64,000 nucleotides of DNA from Bacteroidota bacterium (GCA_018268105.1 JAFDXG010000087.1:1-64000); one strand, 5' to 3'; counted from the first letter of the stretch, positions 37,511 through 48,014 are shown. The notes: a model not told the origin generated them from the sequence alone. Made by a program: numbers and translations.

Positions 37511-40500
37511 ATGCTCTTCAGACGTGAAATTTCTTTAAAAAGAAGCCAATGGATTTTATTGGTAGTTATGATTTTTTTTTCTGTTCGGCTTTTTAGTCAG
37601 GACAAAAAAGTATCAGGAACAGTAACGGATGCGGGAACTTCTGTGGGTCTTCCAGGGGTTACCGTAAACGTTAAGGGTACCAAACTTACTACCCAAACAG
37701 ATGAAAAAGGAAATTATTTCATTACGCCCGGGAAAGGGAAAGTACTTGTTTTTTCATTTGTAGGTTATGAACAACAAGAGCTTAACATTGATAACAGGAG
37801 TTCAATTAATGTTTCGATGACTGTGGATGCGAAGGGATTAGGTGAAGTAGTTGTAGTGGGCTATGGTAGTCAGTTGAAAAGAAATGTTACCGGCGCTGTG
37901 CAGACTATCAGTGAATCTGAAATAAAAGATTTGCCCGTCTCTACCGTTGCTCAAAAACTACAGGGACGTTTGGCTGGTGTTCAGATTAATCAAACTACTG
38001 GCAAACCAGGGCAGGGTATGTCAGTCAGGATACGTGGACAGGTTTCTGTTTCTGCAGGAAGTGATCCATTGTATGTTATAGACGGATTCCCCATTACAGG
38101 TAATATCAACAATTTGAATCCCGACGAAATTGAGAGTATTTCAATATTGAAAGATGCAGCTTCAACATCACTCTATGGTTCTCGTGCTGCTAATGGAGTT
38201 GTTTTAATATCCACTAAAAAAGGAAAACCTGGTCAAACAAATATTGGTATCAACACTTATGCCGGTTTGCAACAGGTGCCTATGCGCGGACGTATTAAAA
38301 TGATGAATGCAGAAGAGTTCGCAGAGTTTAAGAAAGAGTATTATGAAGATGCCGGGCAACCTGTTCCCGTAGAGTTCCAAAACCCTGCCGACTACAGGAA
38401 CAAGAATAATGACTGGTATAATGCATTGTTAAGAAAGGCAGGCTTACAAAGCTATAATCTTACAATTACATCGAATACTGATAAGCTGAGTACTGCTTTG
38501 GTGGGGGGTATATTAAATCAGGATGGTGTTGTATTGAATAATACTTATAAAAGGTATTCGCTCCGTATGAATATGGAATACAAGATTGCAAAAAATCTGA
38601 AAATAGGATTTAATATTGCTCCGTCTTATGTATTCGATAATACACCAAGAACTGACGGAGACCGAGGCACCGGAATTCTTTTTAATGCTTTACACACATG
38701 GCCGGTGATGCCGATTTATGATGATAATGGTGAACTTACTTTGTATAATAAGTTTCCCGGTAGCACAGGGAATATCTTCAACTATCCTAACTGGGTAAGA
38801 GCAGCAGATGAATTGGTGAATGAGACAAAAACAAATACACTGATAGGAAATGCATTTGTACAATACAGTCCAATTAAGGGGCTTACACTTAAATCAACTT
38901 ATAATATTGAAAATACCAATTCCAAGTTCTTCTTTTTTAATCCATCAACAGCTACCAGTGCTATAAATGTCCCAGTTCCAACTACTGCGGTTTCCATTCG
39001 TCAGGATATGCAGGCACAGAGCTGGTTGAATGAAAATCTTGTAACATATTCCAGGAGTTTTGGTGAACATAACTTTGAATTACTAGCCGGGTTTACTAAT
39101 CAGAGATTTAGGTATCAAAGTGCAAGGATACAGGCAGATACTTACTCTGATGATCGCTTGCCAACAATTCAAGGGGCATTAAATATTAATCGTTCAGGTT
39201 CAAATACAAGCAGTGATGCACAGGAATGGTCGTTAACTTCTTATCTTTCCAGGCTCACTTATAATTTTAAAGGCAGGTATCTGTTGACTGCAGCTGTCCG
39301 TAGTGATGGTTCTTCGCGCTTTGGAAATAACAATCGTTGGGGGGTATTCCCTTCAGCTTCTTTGGGGTGGGTTGTGTCTGATGAAAATTTCATGCAGCAT
39401 CTCAAAGCAGTGTCTTTTGCAAAGTTTAGAGCTAGCTATGGATTGATAGGAAACAACAATATTGGTAATTATACTCAATATGCACTTGTGAATAACACTG
39501 TTAATGCAGTCTTTGGAAATACGGTAGCTTCAGGAGCTGTAGTTACATCACTTGCAAATCCAAATCTTGGTTGGGAAACGACGAAACAATTTGATTTTGG
39601 TTTAGATCTGGGTTTATTTGAAAACAGGATACAATTCAACTATGATTTTTACACTAAACGTACAACCAATCTGCTGTATAGTGTGCAGGTGGCTCAGGAG
39701 TCAGGGTTCTCCAATTTTAATGACAATATTGGTGAAATAAAATTCTGGGGCCATGAATTTTCATTGACTACTCTTAACACTGTTGGTAAATTTAGATGGA
39801 CTACCAGTGCAAATATTTCATTCAACAGAAATAAAGTAATGGCCCTTGCGGATGGAATTGACAGGGTATATGGTACATTTCATATAACTCAGGTGGGAAA
39901 ACCTTTCGGGCAATTTTATGGGTTAATAGCTGAGGGTGTATATTTAAACCAGCAGGATTTAGATAAGAACCCATCCATTCCTGGTCGGTCTACAGTAGGA
40001 AGCATAAAGATAAAAGATGTAAATGGCGATGGTGTAATAACTTATGGTGGTGATAAAGATGATCGTACTATCATCGGCAGTCCCTTCCCTAAGTTTATTT
40101 ATGGTATAGTCAATAATCTCGAGTATAAAAATTGGGATTTCTCCATTGCCGGGTCAGGCTCTTATGGAAATCAATTACTGATACGCCATCTGTATAGTAC
40201 AGCTAACCTTGATGGAGTATTCAATCTTGTTGAAGGAGTGAAATACAGATTCAGATCGGTTGATAATCCGGGGAAAGGGTTTTACGGAACCACTGTCGGG
40301 GGCGGTAATGTTACCGGGGTGGAAAGAGATTGGATGAATAGTCGTTTTATTGCAGATGCTTCTTTTTTCACAATAAAGAATGTTACACTGGGCTATAACG
40401 TTGGTATTAAAAGTAAAGCAATTAAATCTATTCGGATTTATGGTTCAGTTCAGCAATTGTACACCTTCACCAAATACTGGGGTGGTCCAAACCCCGAGAC

Positions 40501-40612
40501 CAGTGCGCAAAGCAATGGACAAGGTGACGGTGGCAACCTTAGCCAGGGAGTTGATTTATCAAATTACCCTGTTCCGCGTACATTCACTTTGGGAGTTAAT
40601 TTGAATTTTTAA
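37511..40612 (+). CDS. SusC/RagA family TonB-dependent outer-membrane transporter
   Basis: The 1034-residue transporter has a signal peptide (RSQWILLVVMIFFSVRLFSQ). A carboxypeptidase-regulatory-like domain (VSGTVTDAGTSVGLPGVTVN) is followed by the TonB box region EVVVVGYGSQ. The plug has VRIRGQVSVSAGSDPLYVID, then GSRAANGVVLISTKKG. A 22-strand barrel ends in FTLGVNLNF with the usual terminal aromatic. It imports oligosaccharide across the outer membrane with the SusD protein encoded 37 bases downstream. A TTG-started frame reaches 37475, but ATG 37511 is at the signal peptide. It is the first gene of the main locus operon. Confidence 0.95.
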   Translation: MLFRREISLKRSQWILLVVMIFFSVRLFSQDKKVSGTVTDAGTSVGLPGVTVNVKGTKLTTQTDEKGNYFITPGKGKVLVFSFVGYEQQELNIDNRSSINVSMTVDAKGLGEVVVVGYGSQLKRNVTGAVQTISESEIKDLPVSTVAQKLQGRLAGVQINQTTGKPGQGMSVRIRGQVSVSAGSDPLYVIDGFPITGNINNLNPDEIESISILKDAASTSLYGSRAANGVVLISTKKGKPGQTNIGINTYAGLQQVPMRGRIKMMNAEEFAEFKKEYYEDAGQPVPVEFQNPADYRNKNNDWYNALLRKAGLQSYNLTITSNTDKLSTALVGGILNQDGVVLNNTYKRYSLRMNMEYKIAKNLKIGFNIAPSYVFDNTPRTDGDRGTGILFNALHTWPVMPIYDDNGELTLYNKFPGSTGNIFNYPNWVRAADELVNETKTNTLIGNAFVQYSPIKGLTLKSTYNIENTNSKFFFFNPSTATSAINVPVPTTAVSIRQDMQAQSWLNENLVTYSRSFGEHNFELLAGFTNQRFRYQSARIQADTYSDDRLPTIQGALNINRSGSNTSSDAQEWSLTSYLSRLTYNFKGRYLLTAAVRSDGSSRFGNNNRWGVFPSASLGWVVSDENFMQHLKAVSFAKFRASYGLIGNNNIGNYTQYALVNNTVNAVFGNTVASGAVVTSLANPNLGWETTKQFDFGLDLGLFENRIQFNYDFYTKRTTNLLYSVQVAQESGFSNFNDNIGEIKFWGHEFSLTTLNTVGKFRWTTSANISFNRNKVMALADGIDRVYGTFHITQVGKPFGQFYGLIAEGVYLNQQDLDKNPSIPGRSTVGSIKIKDVNGDGVITYGGDKDDRTIIGSPFPKFIYGIVNNLEYKNWDFSIAGSGSYGNQLLIRHLYSTANLDGVFNLVEGVKYRFRSVDNPGKGFYGTTVGGGNVTGVERDWMNSRFIADASFFTIKNVTLGYNVGIKSKAIKSIRIYGSVQQLYTFTKYWGGPNPETSAQSNGQGDGGNLSQGVDLSNYPVPRTFTLGVNLNF

Positions 40613-40649
40613 GAGAGATTCTATTTGCTAATATTTTATTCTATATAAT

Positions 40650-42158
40650 ATGAATACAAAAATTTTAATACTGATATGTGCAGTAGGTGTAATGATGACC
40701 AGCTGTAAAAAATTCCTGGAAATTACACCTGAAACTTCTTTGAGTTCTGCGACTTTTTTTGTTAAAGAAGCGGATTTCCAACAGGCTGTTAACGGAGCGT
40801 ATGTACCGCTTAGGTCTATATTTAATGACAGAGCCTGGATATTAGGTGAAATGCACTCAGACAATACATACTATCCACGTAATGTTCTTTTTGGTGCAGT
40901 AGACCCCACTGAAAATGTTGCAGATTTTGCACTGCCTGTTTCAAACGGAACCACAACAAATACCAACGTGCTAAATCAATACCGTTTGGATTATCAAATT
41001 ATCGCAAGGGTAAACCAAATACTTGCTACAATTGATAAGATTAACTTTGACCCAAATTCAAAGAGCAACCTGAGAGGACAGTCTTTCTTTCTTAGGGCAT
41101 TCGCGTATTTTGAACTTGTAAGGTATTTTGGTAAAGCACCTATGCATCTTACTCCAGTTGCAAACAGATCAGAAGCCACTGCAGACCTGGCAACTACTGA
41201 GCAATTATACAGTCAGATAGAAGATGATGCTAAACAAGCTGCCCAGTTATTACCCCTAAAATCGGTACAGGAACCCGGACGTGCAACTTCAGGGAGCGCC
41301 AAAACGTTATTAGGTAATCTATATATTGTACAAAAACGATGGGCTGATGCAGCTGCAATTTTGAAAGAAGTATTTGATAGTCATGAATACTCGCTGATGC
41401 CAGATTATAATGATGCTTTTTCTTATACTAATTCCAATAAGAATAATGCTGAATCTGTTTTTGAAATTCAATACCAGGAAGGTGCTTCTGGTTATAATGG
41501 AAGTTTGATATATAATTTTTTGCCACGTCCAATGACCAGCGCTGAATTACAACCTATTACTCAAACGTCCAACCCTCAGAGTTTATCAGGTGAGGGAAAC
41601 AATATTCCAACTCCCGATATTATTGCAGCTTACGAAGCAAATGATAAGAGAAAGGATATTTCAATTGGTTATGTCACCCTTAGCCAAAGCCTGAGAGCTA
41701 ACAAAGTTTATCCATATATTAAAAAATTTGCGAGACCTCATGCTCAACATGGTAACACCGGCAATAATTGGCCCGTATATCGGTATTCAGAAGTGCTGTT
41801 ATTCCTGGCCGAAGCACTAAATGAGCAGGGTAAAACTAATGATGCAAAAGAATATATCAATTTGGTGCGCAAAAGAGCAGGACTCGGTGATACTCCAGCT
41901 GCAAATAAAGAAGATATGCGTACAGCTATTTATAACGAACGCAGAGTGGAACTCGCCTTTGAAAATAAACGTTGGTTTGATCTTGTCAGAACAGACAGAA
42001 TAGAAGAAGTTATTGTACCTTATGGTAACAGGATTAAATCTAATCCACTTAATTATTATTATCCGGATGGAGTTAATCCGCCAAGCAATGCATTTACAAA
42101 CCTTGATAAATATTACGGATTACCAGCTGATGAAGCATCATTGTCTCCCTATTTTTAA
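40650..42158 (+). CDS. SusD/RagB family glycan-binding lipoprotein
   Basis: The 502-residue lipoprotein (ILILICAVGVMMTSC, lipidated Cys19) has the SusD opening KFLEITPETSLSSATFF. TPR-like helices follow (GQSFFLRAFAYFELVRYFGK, ATSGSAKTLLGNLYIVQKRW). The C-terminal RagB/SusD domain has YRYSEVLLFLAEALNEQG and NERRVELAFENKRWFDLVRT. It sits as a lid on the SusC barrel and binds the incoming glycan at the cell surface. A strong terminator follows 70 bases after the stop. Confidence 0.95.
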   Translation: MNTKILILICAVGVMMTSCKKFLEITPETSLSSATFFVKEADFQQAVNGAYVPLRSIFNDRAWILGEMHSDNTYYPRNVLFGAVDPTENVADFALPVSNGTTTNTNVLNQYRLDYQIIARVNQILATIDKINFDPNSKSNLRGQSFFLRAFAYFELVRYFGKAPMHLTPVANRSEATADLATTEQLYSQIEDDAKQAAQLLPLKSVQEPGRATSGSAKTLLGNLYIVQKRWADAAAILKEVFDSHEYSLMPDYNDAFSYTNSNKNNAESVFEIQYQEGASGYNGSLIYNFLPRPMTSAELQPITQTSNPQSLSGEGNNIPTPDIIAAYEANDKRKDISIGYVTLSQSLRANKVYPYIKKFARPHAQHGNTGNNWPVYRYSEVLLFLAEALNEQGKTNDAKEYINLVRKRAGLGDTPAANKEDMRTAIYNERRVELAFENKRWFDLVRTDRIEEVIVPYGNRIKSNPLNYYYPDGVNPPSNAFTNLDKYYGLPADEASLSPYF

Positions 42159-42228
42159 TGGAGATTGAATGATGAATAAGAATTTGTAAATCAGTACAGT
42201 TTTTTTAGGGGCTATTTTTTATGATTAC

Positions 42229-42266
42229 GACCTGGTGGATGCAAATTTTCACCAGGTCTGCTTTTT
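42229..42266 (+). terminator. terminator after SusC-SusD
   Basis: GACCTGGTG and CACCAGGTC form a perfect 9-bp stem around a 12-base loop, followed by TGC and five T. It separates susCD from the esterase gene. Confidence 0.85.
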
Positions 42267-42377
42267 ATTAAAAGTCCTGCTGTTTCTGATATATATATGT
42301 CTTATCCTATACCGGGAATATAGTACCTTTCATGTATATCCAAAATTTTTCCATTCATTATTTAAACACTTTCGGTT

Positions 42378-43643
42378 ATGATCAGCAAGATTTTTGCAGG
42401 AGTTTTATTAAGCCTGGCGATTACTTTTGCTTTAAAAGCACAAACATTTGAGATCCCTGATACTACTTATCAATTGCCACCATTATTAAAATCCCAGTCC
42501 GGTAAAGCAATCCTTACTGCTAAGGATTGGGAAAAAAATCGCCGGCGGGAAATACTTTCATTGTTTGCAAATAATGTTTATGGCAAAACTCCGTCAAAAA
42601 AGCTGCCATTGAGATTTGAAGTTCTGGAGGTTTCTCCTTCGGCACTATATGGAACGGCTACACGAAAACAGGTACGGGTGTATTTTTCAAACGATGAAAA
42701 ATACTATATGGATATTTTAATGTACTTACCCAATAATACCGATAAACCTGTGCCACTCTTCCTGGGGCTGAATTTTGGCGGCAACCAGGCTATAAATGCA
42801 GATCACGGTATATTGGTTTCAAAACGCTGGTTTAGGTATGATAAAAGCAAGGGGTACTCAAATCATTATGCTACCGAAGCATCACGTGGAACAGATGCTG
42901 CCGCCTGGCCGGTGGAAGAAATTATTAAACGTGGGTATGGTTTGGCAACAGTGTATTATGGCGATCTTCAACCCGATAGCAGTAACAGTGCAAATGGAGG
43001 CATTGCACCTTTGTTTTATAAAAAGGGACAAACAATGCCTGTACCAGATGAATGGGGCGCTATTGGTGTTTGGGCTTGGGGATTGAGCAGGGCTATGGAT
43101 TATCTGCAAACGGATCATGCCGTTAATGCTAAAAAAATTGCTGTTATAGGTCATTCCCGTCTTGGAAAAACTGCGTTATGGGCGGGAGCACAGGATAAAC
43201 GATTTGCGTTTGTGATTTCAAATGATTCGGGTGAAGGCGGAGCCGCCATTACACGGAGGAAATACGGAGAGACAATTACGAAGATCAACACAGCATTCCC
43301 GCATTGGTTTTGTAATAACTATAAATCCTATAATGACCGTGAAGATGAATTACCAGTCGACTACCATGAACTGATCGCTTTGATAGCTCCCCGTCCTGTA
43401 TACGTGGCCAGCGCATCGGAAGATCAGTGGGCAGATCCCACAGGTGAATATCTTTCTGCCTGGCATGCGGGTGAAGTATATAAATTATATGGGCTGGCAG
43501 GGTTAACTAATATTACACCACCTTCAATTAATACACCAGTGGGCAATGGATCAATTGGCTACCATTTACGGGAAGGAGTACATGCTATGACTTACTATGA
43601 CTGGCAGCAATACCTCAATTTTGCAGATAGAGAATTGAAATAA
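42378..43643 (+). CDS. CE15-type glucuronoyl esterase (acetylxylan esterase-like)
   Basis: The 421-residue exported alpha/beta hydrolase has a signal peptide (AGVLLSLAITFALKAQ). The CE15 motif is GHSRLGKTALWAG with nucleophile Ser260 and the arginine that forms the oxyanion hole. The catalytic histidine is His402 in EGVHAMTYYDW. The region FAFVISNDSGEGGAAITRRK also matches the family. CE15 enzymes cut esters between glucuronic acid and lignin or other alcohols. This suggests a glucuronate-bearing glycan as the locus target. It follows the susCD terminator, with its own presumed promoter, and lies 17 bases before a GNAT gene. Confidence 0.88.
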   Translation: MISKIFAGVLLSLAITFALKAQTFEIPDTTYQLPPLLKSQSGKAILTAKDWEKNRRREILSLFANNVYGKTPSKKLPLRFEVLEVSPSALYGTATRKQVRVYFSNDEKYYMDILMYLPNNTDKPVPLFLGLNFGGNQAINADHGILVSKRWFRYDKSKGYSNHYATEASRGTDAAAWPVEEIIKRGYGLATVYYGDLQPDSSNSANGGIAPLFYKKGQTMPVPDEWGAIGVWAWGLSRAMDYLQTDHAVNAKKIAVIGHSRLGKTALWAGAQDKRFAFVISNDSGEGGAAITRRKYGETITKINTAFPHWFCNNYKSYNDREDELPVDYHELIALIAPRPVYVASASEDQWADPTGEYLSAWHAGEVYKLYGLAGLTNITPPSINTPVGNGSIGYHLREGVHAMTYYDWQQYLNFADRELK

Positions 43644-43660
43644 TAAACAGGGAATAGCAC

Positions 43661-44167
43661 ATGTTGAATGAAAGAATAACTAAATGTTTTAAAATTAGAA
43701 AAGGACAAATTGATGACCTGGACGAACTACAAATGCTGTTTATTGAAACGGTAACTGAAGTTTGCATAAGCGACTATGCAGATGACCAAATTGATGCGTG
43801 GATTTCAGACACTAAAAACAACGTCAACAGGCAACGTTGGGTTGATGCGTTAAGCAATCAATTTGTTTTAGTGGCTCAGGACGAGAATAAAATTATAGGC
43901 TTTGCAACACTTGACTGTGGAAACTACATTGATTTCCTGTTTGTTCACAAAGACTTTCAACGACAAGGCGTTGCCAACAAACTTTATAAAGAAATTGAAA
44001 ATGAGGCTTTACATCAACAAAGTGCATATCTGACTTCTAATGTTAGCAAAACTGCGAGGCCATTTTTTGAAAATAATGGATTTGTAGTAGTTAAAGAGCA
44101 AGTCGTACATATAAAAGGAGTAAAGCTGACGAACTATAAGATGATGAAAACGATTGGCAAAACCTGA
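43661..44167 (+). CDS. GNAT family N-acetyltransferase
   Basis: The 168-residue cytoplasmic protein has the GNAT acetyl-CoA-binding motif A: GYIDFLFVHKDFQRQGVANK-like region written here as NYIDFLFVHKDFQRQGVANK, with the Q/RxxGxxN pyrophosphate loop. Motif B follows in ARPFFENNGFVVVKEQ. It acetylates an amine or a similar group; the substrate is unknown. Its closeness to the esterase gene suggests cotranscription, but no link to glycan use is evident. It may be a passenger gene. Confidence 0.9.
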   Translation: MLNERITKCFKIRKGQIDDLDELQMLFIETVTEVCISDYADDQIDAWISDTKNNVNRQRWVDALSNQFVLVAQDENKIIGFATLDCGNYIDFLFVHKDFQRQGVANKLYKEIENEALHQQSAYLTSNVSKTARPFFENNGFVVVKEQVVHIKGVKLTNYKMMKTIGKT

Positions 44168-44307
44168 ATGCCCTACAAACAAAACGGCTGTGATGGGATA
44201 AACGAAGTAATCATTCGAGGCAAGGGCTTCCTGTAACGAGAAGATTGCAGTATAAAAGAGCCTATATTTTCTTGGATGAATTTTTTTTGTAAAATGATCC
44301 CGCCGGG

Positions 44308-45810
44308 ATGACATCATTTGCATTTATGAATAAGAATTATCTGCTTCGCGTACAACATCTTTCAAAATCATTTCCGGGTGTGAAGGCGCTCGATGATATA
44401 CATTTAGATATTGAAGCCGGAAAAGTGCATGCCGTAATGGGAGAGAACGGAGCGGGGAAGTCAACATTGATGAAGATACTTATTGGGATGATGGCGCCTG
44501 ATAGTGGTAGTATATTTTTCAAAGGAGAGAACACTTCATTTCGTTCAGTTCATGATGCTATCAAAGCAGGGTTCTCTATGATTCACCAGGAACTACTGCC
44601 ATTTCCCGATCTGACTGTTGCAGAAAATATATATATGGGCAGGTACCCGGTCATTTTTCCCGGATGGGTGAACCGCAGGAAACTGAATGCAGATGCGCAA
44701 CAATTGATAAACAGGTTAGGATTATCGGTAAAGGCTAACCGAAAAATGAAGACGCTCCGTATTGCAGAAATGCAGATGGTGGAAATAGCAAAAGCTATAT
44801 CCAATAATGCAGCATTGATGATTATGGATGAACCTACATCAGCCATTTCTCAAAAAGAAGTGGATACACTATTTGCTATCATAAAAAATCTTACTGCAAG
44901 TGGCGTAGCTGTCATATATATTTCACATAAAATGGACGAGGTGCTACAGATTGCCGATACAGTAACGGTATTGCGTGATGGAAAATGTATAGTCACCCGG
45001 GCTGCTTCTGAACTGAATAAGGATAGCCTAATTAGTATGATTGTGGGCAGACCGATCGACATAATTTTTGATAAGAAACATTTTGAGCGTGGAGAAATAT
45101 TGTTGTCAGTAAGAGACCTGTCGGGTAATGGGTTCAGAGAAGTCAGCTTTGATGTGTATGCCGGTGAAATACTTGGTGTGGCCGGATTAATGGGGGCGGG
45201 CAGAACAGAGATCATGCGTGCCCTATTTGGACTGGATGAGATCCGATCGGGTACTATTTATTTTAAAGGGAACCCGGTAAAAATAAAATCTCCGGATGTG
45301 GCAATGGCGCTTGGAATTGGCTTTATAAGTGAAGACAGAAAGGAAACCGGGCTGGTGCTGACCTCAACAGTAAAAAAAAATATTACCCTGGGTGCATTGA
45401 ATCTTTGCAGCCATAATTATATTATTGATAAGAAAAAGGAAGCTATAATTGCTGATGAGCAAATTCTCAGGTTTAAAATAAAAACTACCGGACGCAACCA
45501 GGTAATCAATTTTCTGAGCGGTGGCAATCAGCAAAAAGTTGTACTGGCCAAGGTATTATTGCGCGATCCACAGGTGATAATATTTGATGAGCCTACGAGA
45601 GGAATTGATATCGGAGCAAAAGCGGAAATATACAGGATGATGACAGAACTGGCTGCAATAGGAAAAGCAATTATTATGATTTCGTCGGAGCTGCCTGAAG
45701 TATTGGGAATGAGTGACAGGATACTTGTAGTACGTAATGGAAAGATTACGGGCGAAATGAAAGGTGAAGAAGCTACTCAGGAAAAGATAATGCATTTTGC
45801 TATGGTATAA
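44308..45810 (+). CDS. sugar ABC transporter ATP-binding protein, RbsA/XylG/MglA type
   Basis: The 500-residue protein has two fused ABC domains. The first has Walker A GENGAGKST near residues 50-58, the Q-loop, and Walker B LMIMDEPTSAIS with the degenerate signature LRIAEMQMVEIAKA typical of RbsA. The second has the usual imperfect Walker A (GLMGAGRTE), the signature LSGGNQQKVVLAKVL and Walker B VIIFDEPTRGID. It powers monosaccharide uptake across the inner membrane with the permease and binding protein encoded next. An ATG at 44326 is an equally likely start. RbsA-type importers are uncommon in Bacteroidetes glycan loci, which usually rely on MFS sugar transporters. Confidence 0.95.
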   Translation: MTSFAFMNKNYLLRVQHLSKSFPGVKALDDIHLDIEAGKVHAVMGENGAGKSTLMKILIGMMAPDSGSIFFKGENTSFRSVHDAIKAGFSMIHQELLPFPDLTVAENIYMGRYPVIFPGWVNRRKLNADAQQLINRLGLSVKANRKMKTLRIAEMQMVEIAKAISNNAALMIMDEPTSAISQKEVDTLFAIIKNLTASGVAVIYISHKMDEVLQIADTVTVLRDGKCIVTRAASELNKDSLISMIVGRPIDIIFDKKHFERGEILLSVRDLSGNGFREVSFDVYAGEILGVAGLMGAGRTEIMRALFGLDEIRSGTIYFKGNPVKIKSPDVAMALGIGFISEDRKETGLVLTSTVKKNITLGALNLCSHNYIIDKKKEAIIADEQILRFKIKTTGRNQVINFLSGGNQQKVVLAKVLLRDPQVIIFDEPTRGIDIGAKAEIYRMMTELAAIGKAIIMISSELPEVLGMSDRILVVRNGKITGEMKGEEATQEKIMHFAMV

Positions 45811-45863
45811 CAGTCCCTTTACTTTTTACTTGCAATATTCTATTTTATTCATAATATCACAAC

Positions 45864-46811
45864 ATGATTGCCGGCAAACTGAAACAGGGTTCTAATATTA
45901 TTTCGCGATATGGAATTTTTATTGCATTTATTGTATTGTGCATATTGCTATCTGTAGCAACGCCACACTTCTTAACGGGGCAAAACCTGCTGATCATTCT
46001 ACGGCAGGTGTCCGTAAACGGTATATTGGCAATTGGGGTGACATTTGTAATCATTGCAGGAGGCATAGATCTGTCGCTGGGTTCTGTGGTAGCGCTTACG
46101 GGTGTGGTGGCTGCAGGGTATGCGCATCCCAACACCTATCCGCTTATTGTACCCTTGCTGATTGGATTGTTTACCGGAGTAGGAGTAGGGCTAATTAATG
46201 GATTAGTAATCACGCTCGGAAAAGTAGCGCCATTCATTGTCACTCTTGGTATGATGACCATGGCTCGTGGGCTTGCTTTGGTATGGAGCGACGGGCGGCC
46301 GGTTAGCAATCTCTCTCCTGCATTTAATTTTATAGGAGGCGGTGATTGGTTGTATATCCCTGTTCCCATCTTATTGTTTGTACTGGTAGTTGTTGTATCG
46401 TATATACTGCTTAATAATACTACCATTGGCAGGTATATATATGCCGTTGGTGGAAATGAGCAGGCTGCAAAGGCTTCCGGAATACGTGTAAATGCCGTAA
46501 AACTTTTTGCATATATAATATGCGGCGGACTGGCAGCGCTTGCAGGCATAGTGCTTGCCTCACGTATTACCACTGGACAACCTAATGCCGGTATAGCCTA
46601 CGAACTTGATGCTATTGCTGCTGTTGTAATTGGAGGCACAAGCCTGATGGGTGGCAGAGGTACGGTAACCGGGACAGTTGTGGGTGTACTAATCATTGGC
46701 ATCATCAACAATGGATTGGATCTTTTGAATGTAAGTTCTTATTATCAGCAAATCATAAAAGGGGTGATTATTATTGGGGCGGTGTTGCTGGATAGGAGAA
46801 ATGCAAGGTAA
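45864..46811 (+). CDS. sugar ABC transporter permease, RbsC type
   Basis: The 315-residue protein has eight to ten membrane helices. The RbsC family signatures are GGIDLSLGSVVALTGVVAAG near residues 65-85, GLINGLVITLGKVAPFIVTL and AVVIGGTSLMGGRGTVTGT. It forms the inner-membrane channel, probably as a homodimer. It starts 53 bases after the ATPase gene in the order A-C-B typical of these importers. Confidence 0.95.
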   Translation: MIAGKLKQGSNIISRYGIFIAFIVLCILLSVATPHFLTGQNLLIILRQVSVNGILAIGVTFVIIAGGIDLSLGSVVALTGVVAAGYAHPNTYPLIVPLLIGLFTGVGVGLINGLVITLGKVAPFIVTLGMMTMARGLALVWSDGRPVSNLSPAFNFIGGGDWLYIPVPILLFVLVVVVSYILLNNTTIGRYIYAVGGNEQAAKASGIRVNAVKLFAYIICGGLAALAGIVLASRITTGQPNAGIAYELDAIAAVVIGGTSLMGGRGTVTGTVVGVLIIGIINNGLDLLNVSSYYQQIIKGVIIIGAVLLDRRNAR

Positions 46812-46918
46812 GATTATTAAAAAAAGGATGTCATCAATTTTAATCTGCAGCCGATAGGCATTATTGCAGACAAGAAAACTATGAAAAATTATTATCTTGA
46901 ATCTTCTAAACAATAACA

Positions 46919-47860
46919 ATGAATATAATGCTCAACAGAATAATATTTCTGGTTTGTTCTTTAATCCTGTTTACCGCCTGCCATCAGCAAACTAACAGCA
47001 ACGGAGAAAAGATTCCTGTAATCGGTGCCTCTATGTTAAGCCTTCAGTCGGAATTTGTGGTAAATCTAAAAGACGCTATGGGAGCCCATGCAAAAGAAAA
47101 GAATGTAGAGCTTATAGTGAACGACGCCCAACGCACAGCAGAAAAGCAGGTGCAGCAGGTTGAGACCTTTATCTCCCAGAAAGTAGATGCGATTATTTTA
47201 AATCCCTGTGAAGTGGAAGCAAGTTCACCTGCCATAGCAAAAGCAAAAGCGGCGGGTATTCCCATCATCAATGTGAATTCAGAAACGTCAGCTACTCCTG
47301 ATGGGTTTGTTGGGTCAAAGGATGAACAGGCGGGAGAGATAGCTATGGAACAAATTGCAAAACTATTGGGCGAAAAAGGAAATGTAGTGATGATTGACGG
47401 CTACATGGGACAGGCGGCGCAGATCAAGCGGGCTATTGGAGCAAAAAATATATTGACAAAATATCCTGATATCAGAATATTGGCAGAACAAACTGCAGAG
47501 TGGGACCGGGCCAAAGCTATGAGCCTGATGGAAAACTGGATACAGTCGTACGGCAACAAAATCAATGCGGTGTTTGCGCATAATGATGAAATGGGAATGG
47601 GTGCTTTGCAGGCGCTTGAACAGGCCAAACTAAAAGACAAAGTTATAGTGGTGAGTATAGATGCTATTGCAGATGCACTGCAGGCGGTAAAAGATGGAAG
47701 ACTTGATGCTACGGTATTTCAGGATGCGAAAGGCCAGGGCACAGGCGCAATTGATATGGCTTTGCAACTGATAAAAAAACAACCTCTTGAAAATAATGCA
47801 ATTTTTATTCCTTTTCAACTGGTGACTAAAGAAAACGTGGAAGGGTATATGAAGAAATAA
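46919..47860 (+). CDS. periplasmic sugar-binding lipoprotein, RbsB type
   Basis: The 313-residue protein has a lipoprotein signal (IIFLVCSLILFTAC, lipidated Cys21), so it is tethered to the membrane. The type-1 periplasmic binding fold is clear: IPVIGASMLSLQSEFVVNLK, DAIILNPCEVEASSPAIAKA, IPIINVNSET and AVFAHNDEMGMGALQALEQA. It captures a free sugar for the importer encoded by the two previous genes. The sugar cannot be read from the sequence; rhamnose, arabinose or fucose would suit the enzymes of the locus (inference). Confidence 0.94.
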   Translation: MNIMLNRIIFLVCSLILFTACHQQTNSNGEKIPVIGASMLSLQSEFVVNLKDAMGAHAKEKNVELIVNDAQRTAEKQVQQVETFISQKVDAIILNPCEVEASSPAIAKAKAAGIPIINVNSETSATPDGFVGSKDEQAGEIAMEQIAKLLGEKGNVVMIDGYMGQAAQIKRAIGAKNILTKYPDIRILAEQTAEWDRAKAMSLMENWIQSYGNKINAVFAHNDEMGMGALQALEQAKLKDKVIVVSIDAIADALQAVKDGRLDATVFQDAKGQGTGAIDMALQLIKKQPLENNAIFIPFQLVTKENVEGYMKK

Positions 47861-47868
47861 TTGGAAGC

Positions 47869-48012
47869 ATGAAACTGAGTATATTGTTTCTGTCTGTACG
47901 ATTGCTGCATAGTGATGTGAAAGTACAAGGGAGTAACCCACGATATTCATCGGAGCAGGCACAATGGAAGCTGTATGGTAGCACAATATCCGGTAACCAC
48001 ATAAAACAATAA
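47869..48012 (+). CDS. possible 47-residue ORF between the binding protein and fbp
   Basis: The frame starts at ATG eight bases after the binding-protein stop and ends two bases before the fbp start, so it fills the gap exactly. It begins MKLSILFLSVRLLH and ends NHIKQ. It has no recognisable family and may simply be leader sequence. The tight spacing is the only reason to record it. Confidence 0.2.
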   Translation: MKLSILFLSVRLLHSDVKVQGSNPRYSSEQAQWKLYGSTISGNHIKQ

Positions 48013-48014
48013 CC

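Noticed and set aside
44168..44307. Short frame after the GNAT gene
   Set aside because: Only about 22 codons remain, with no start context or conservation signal visible.
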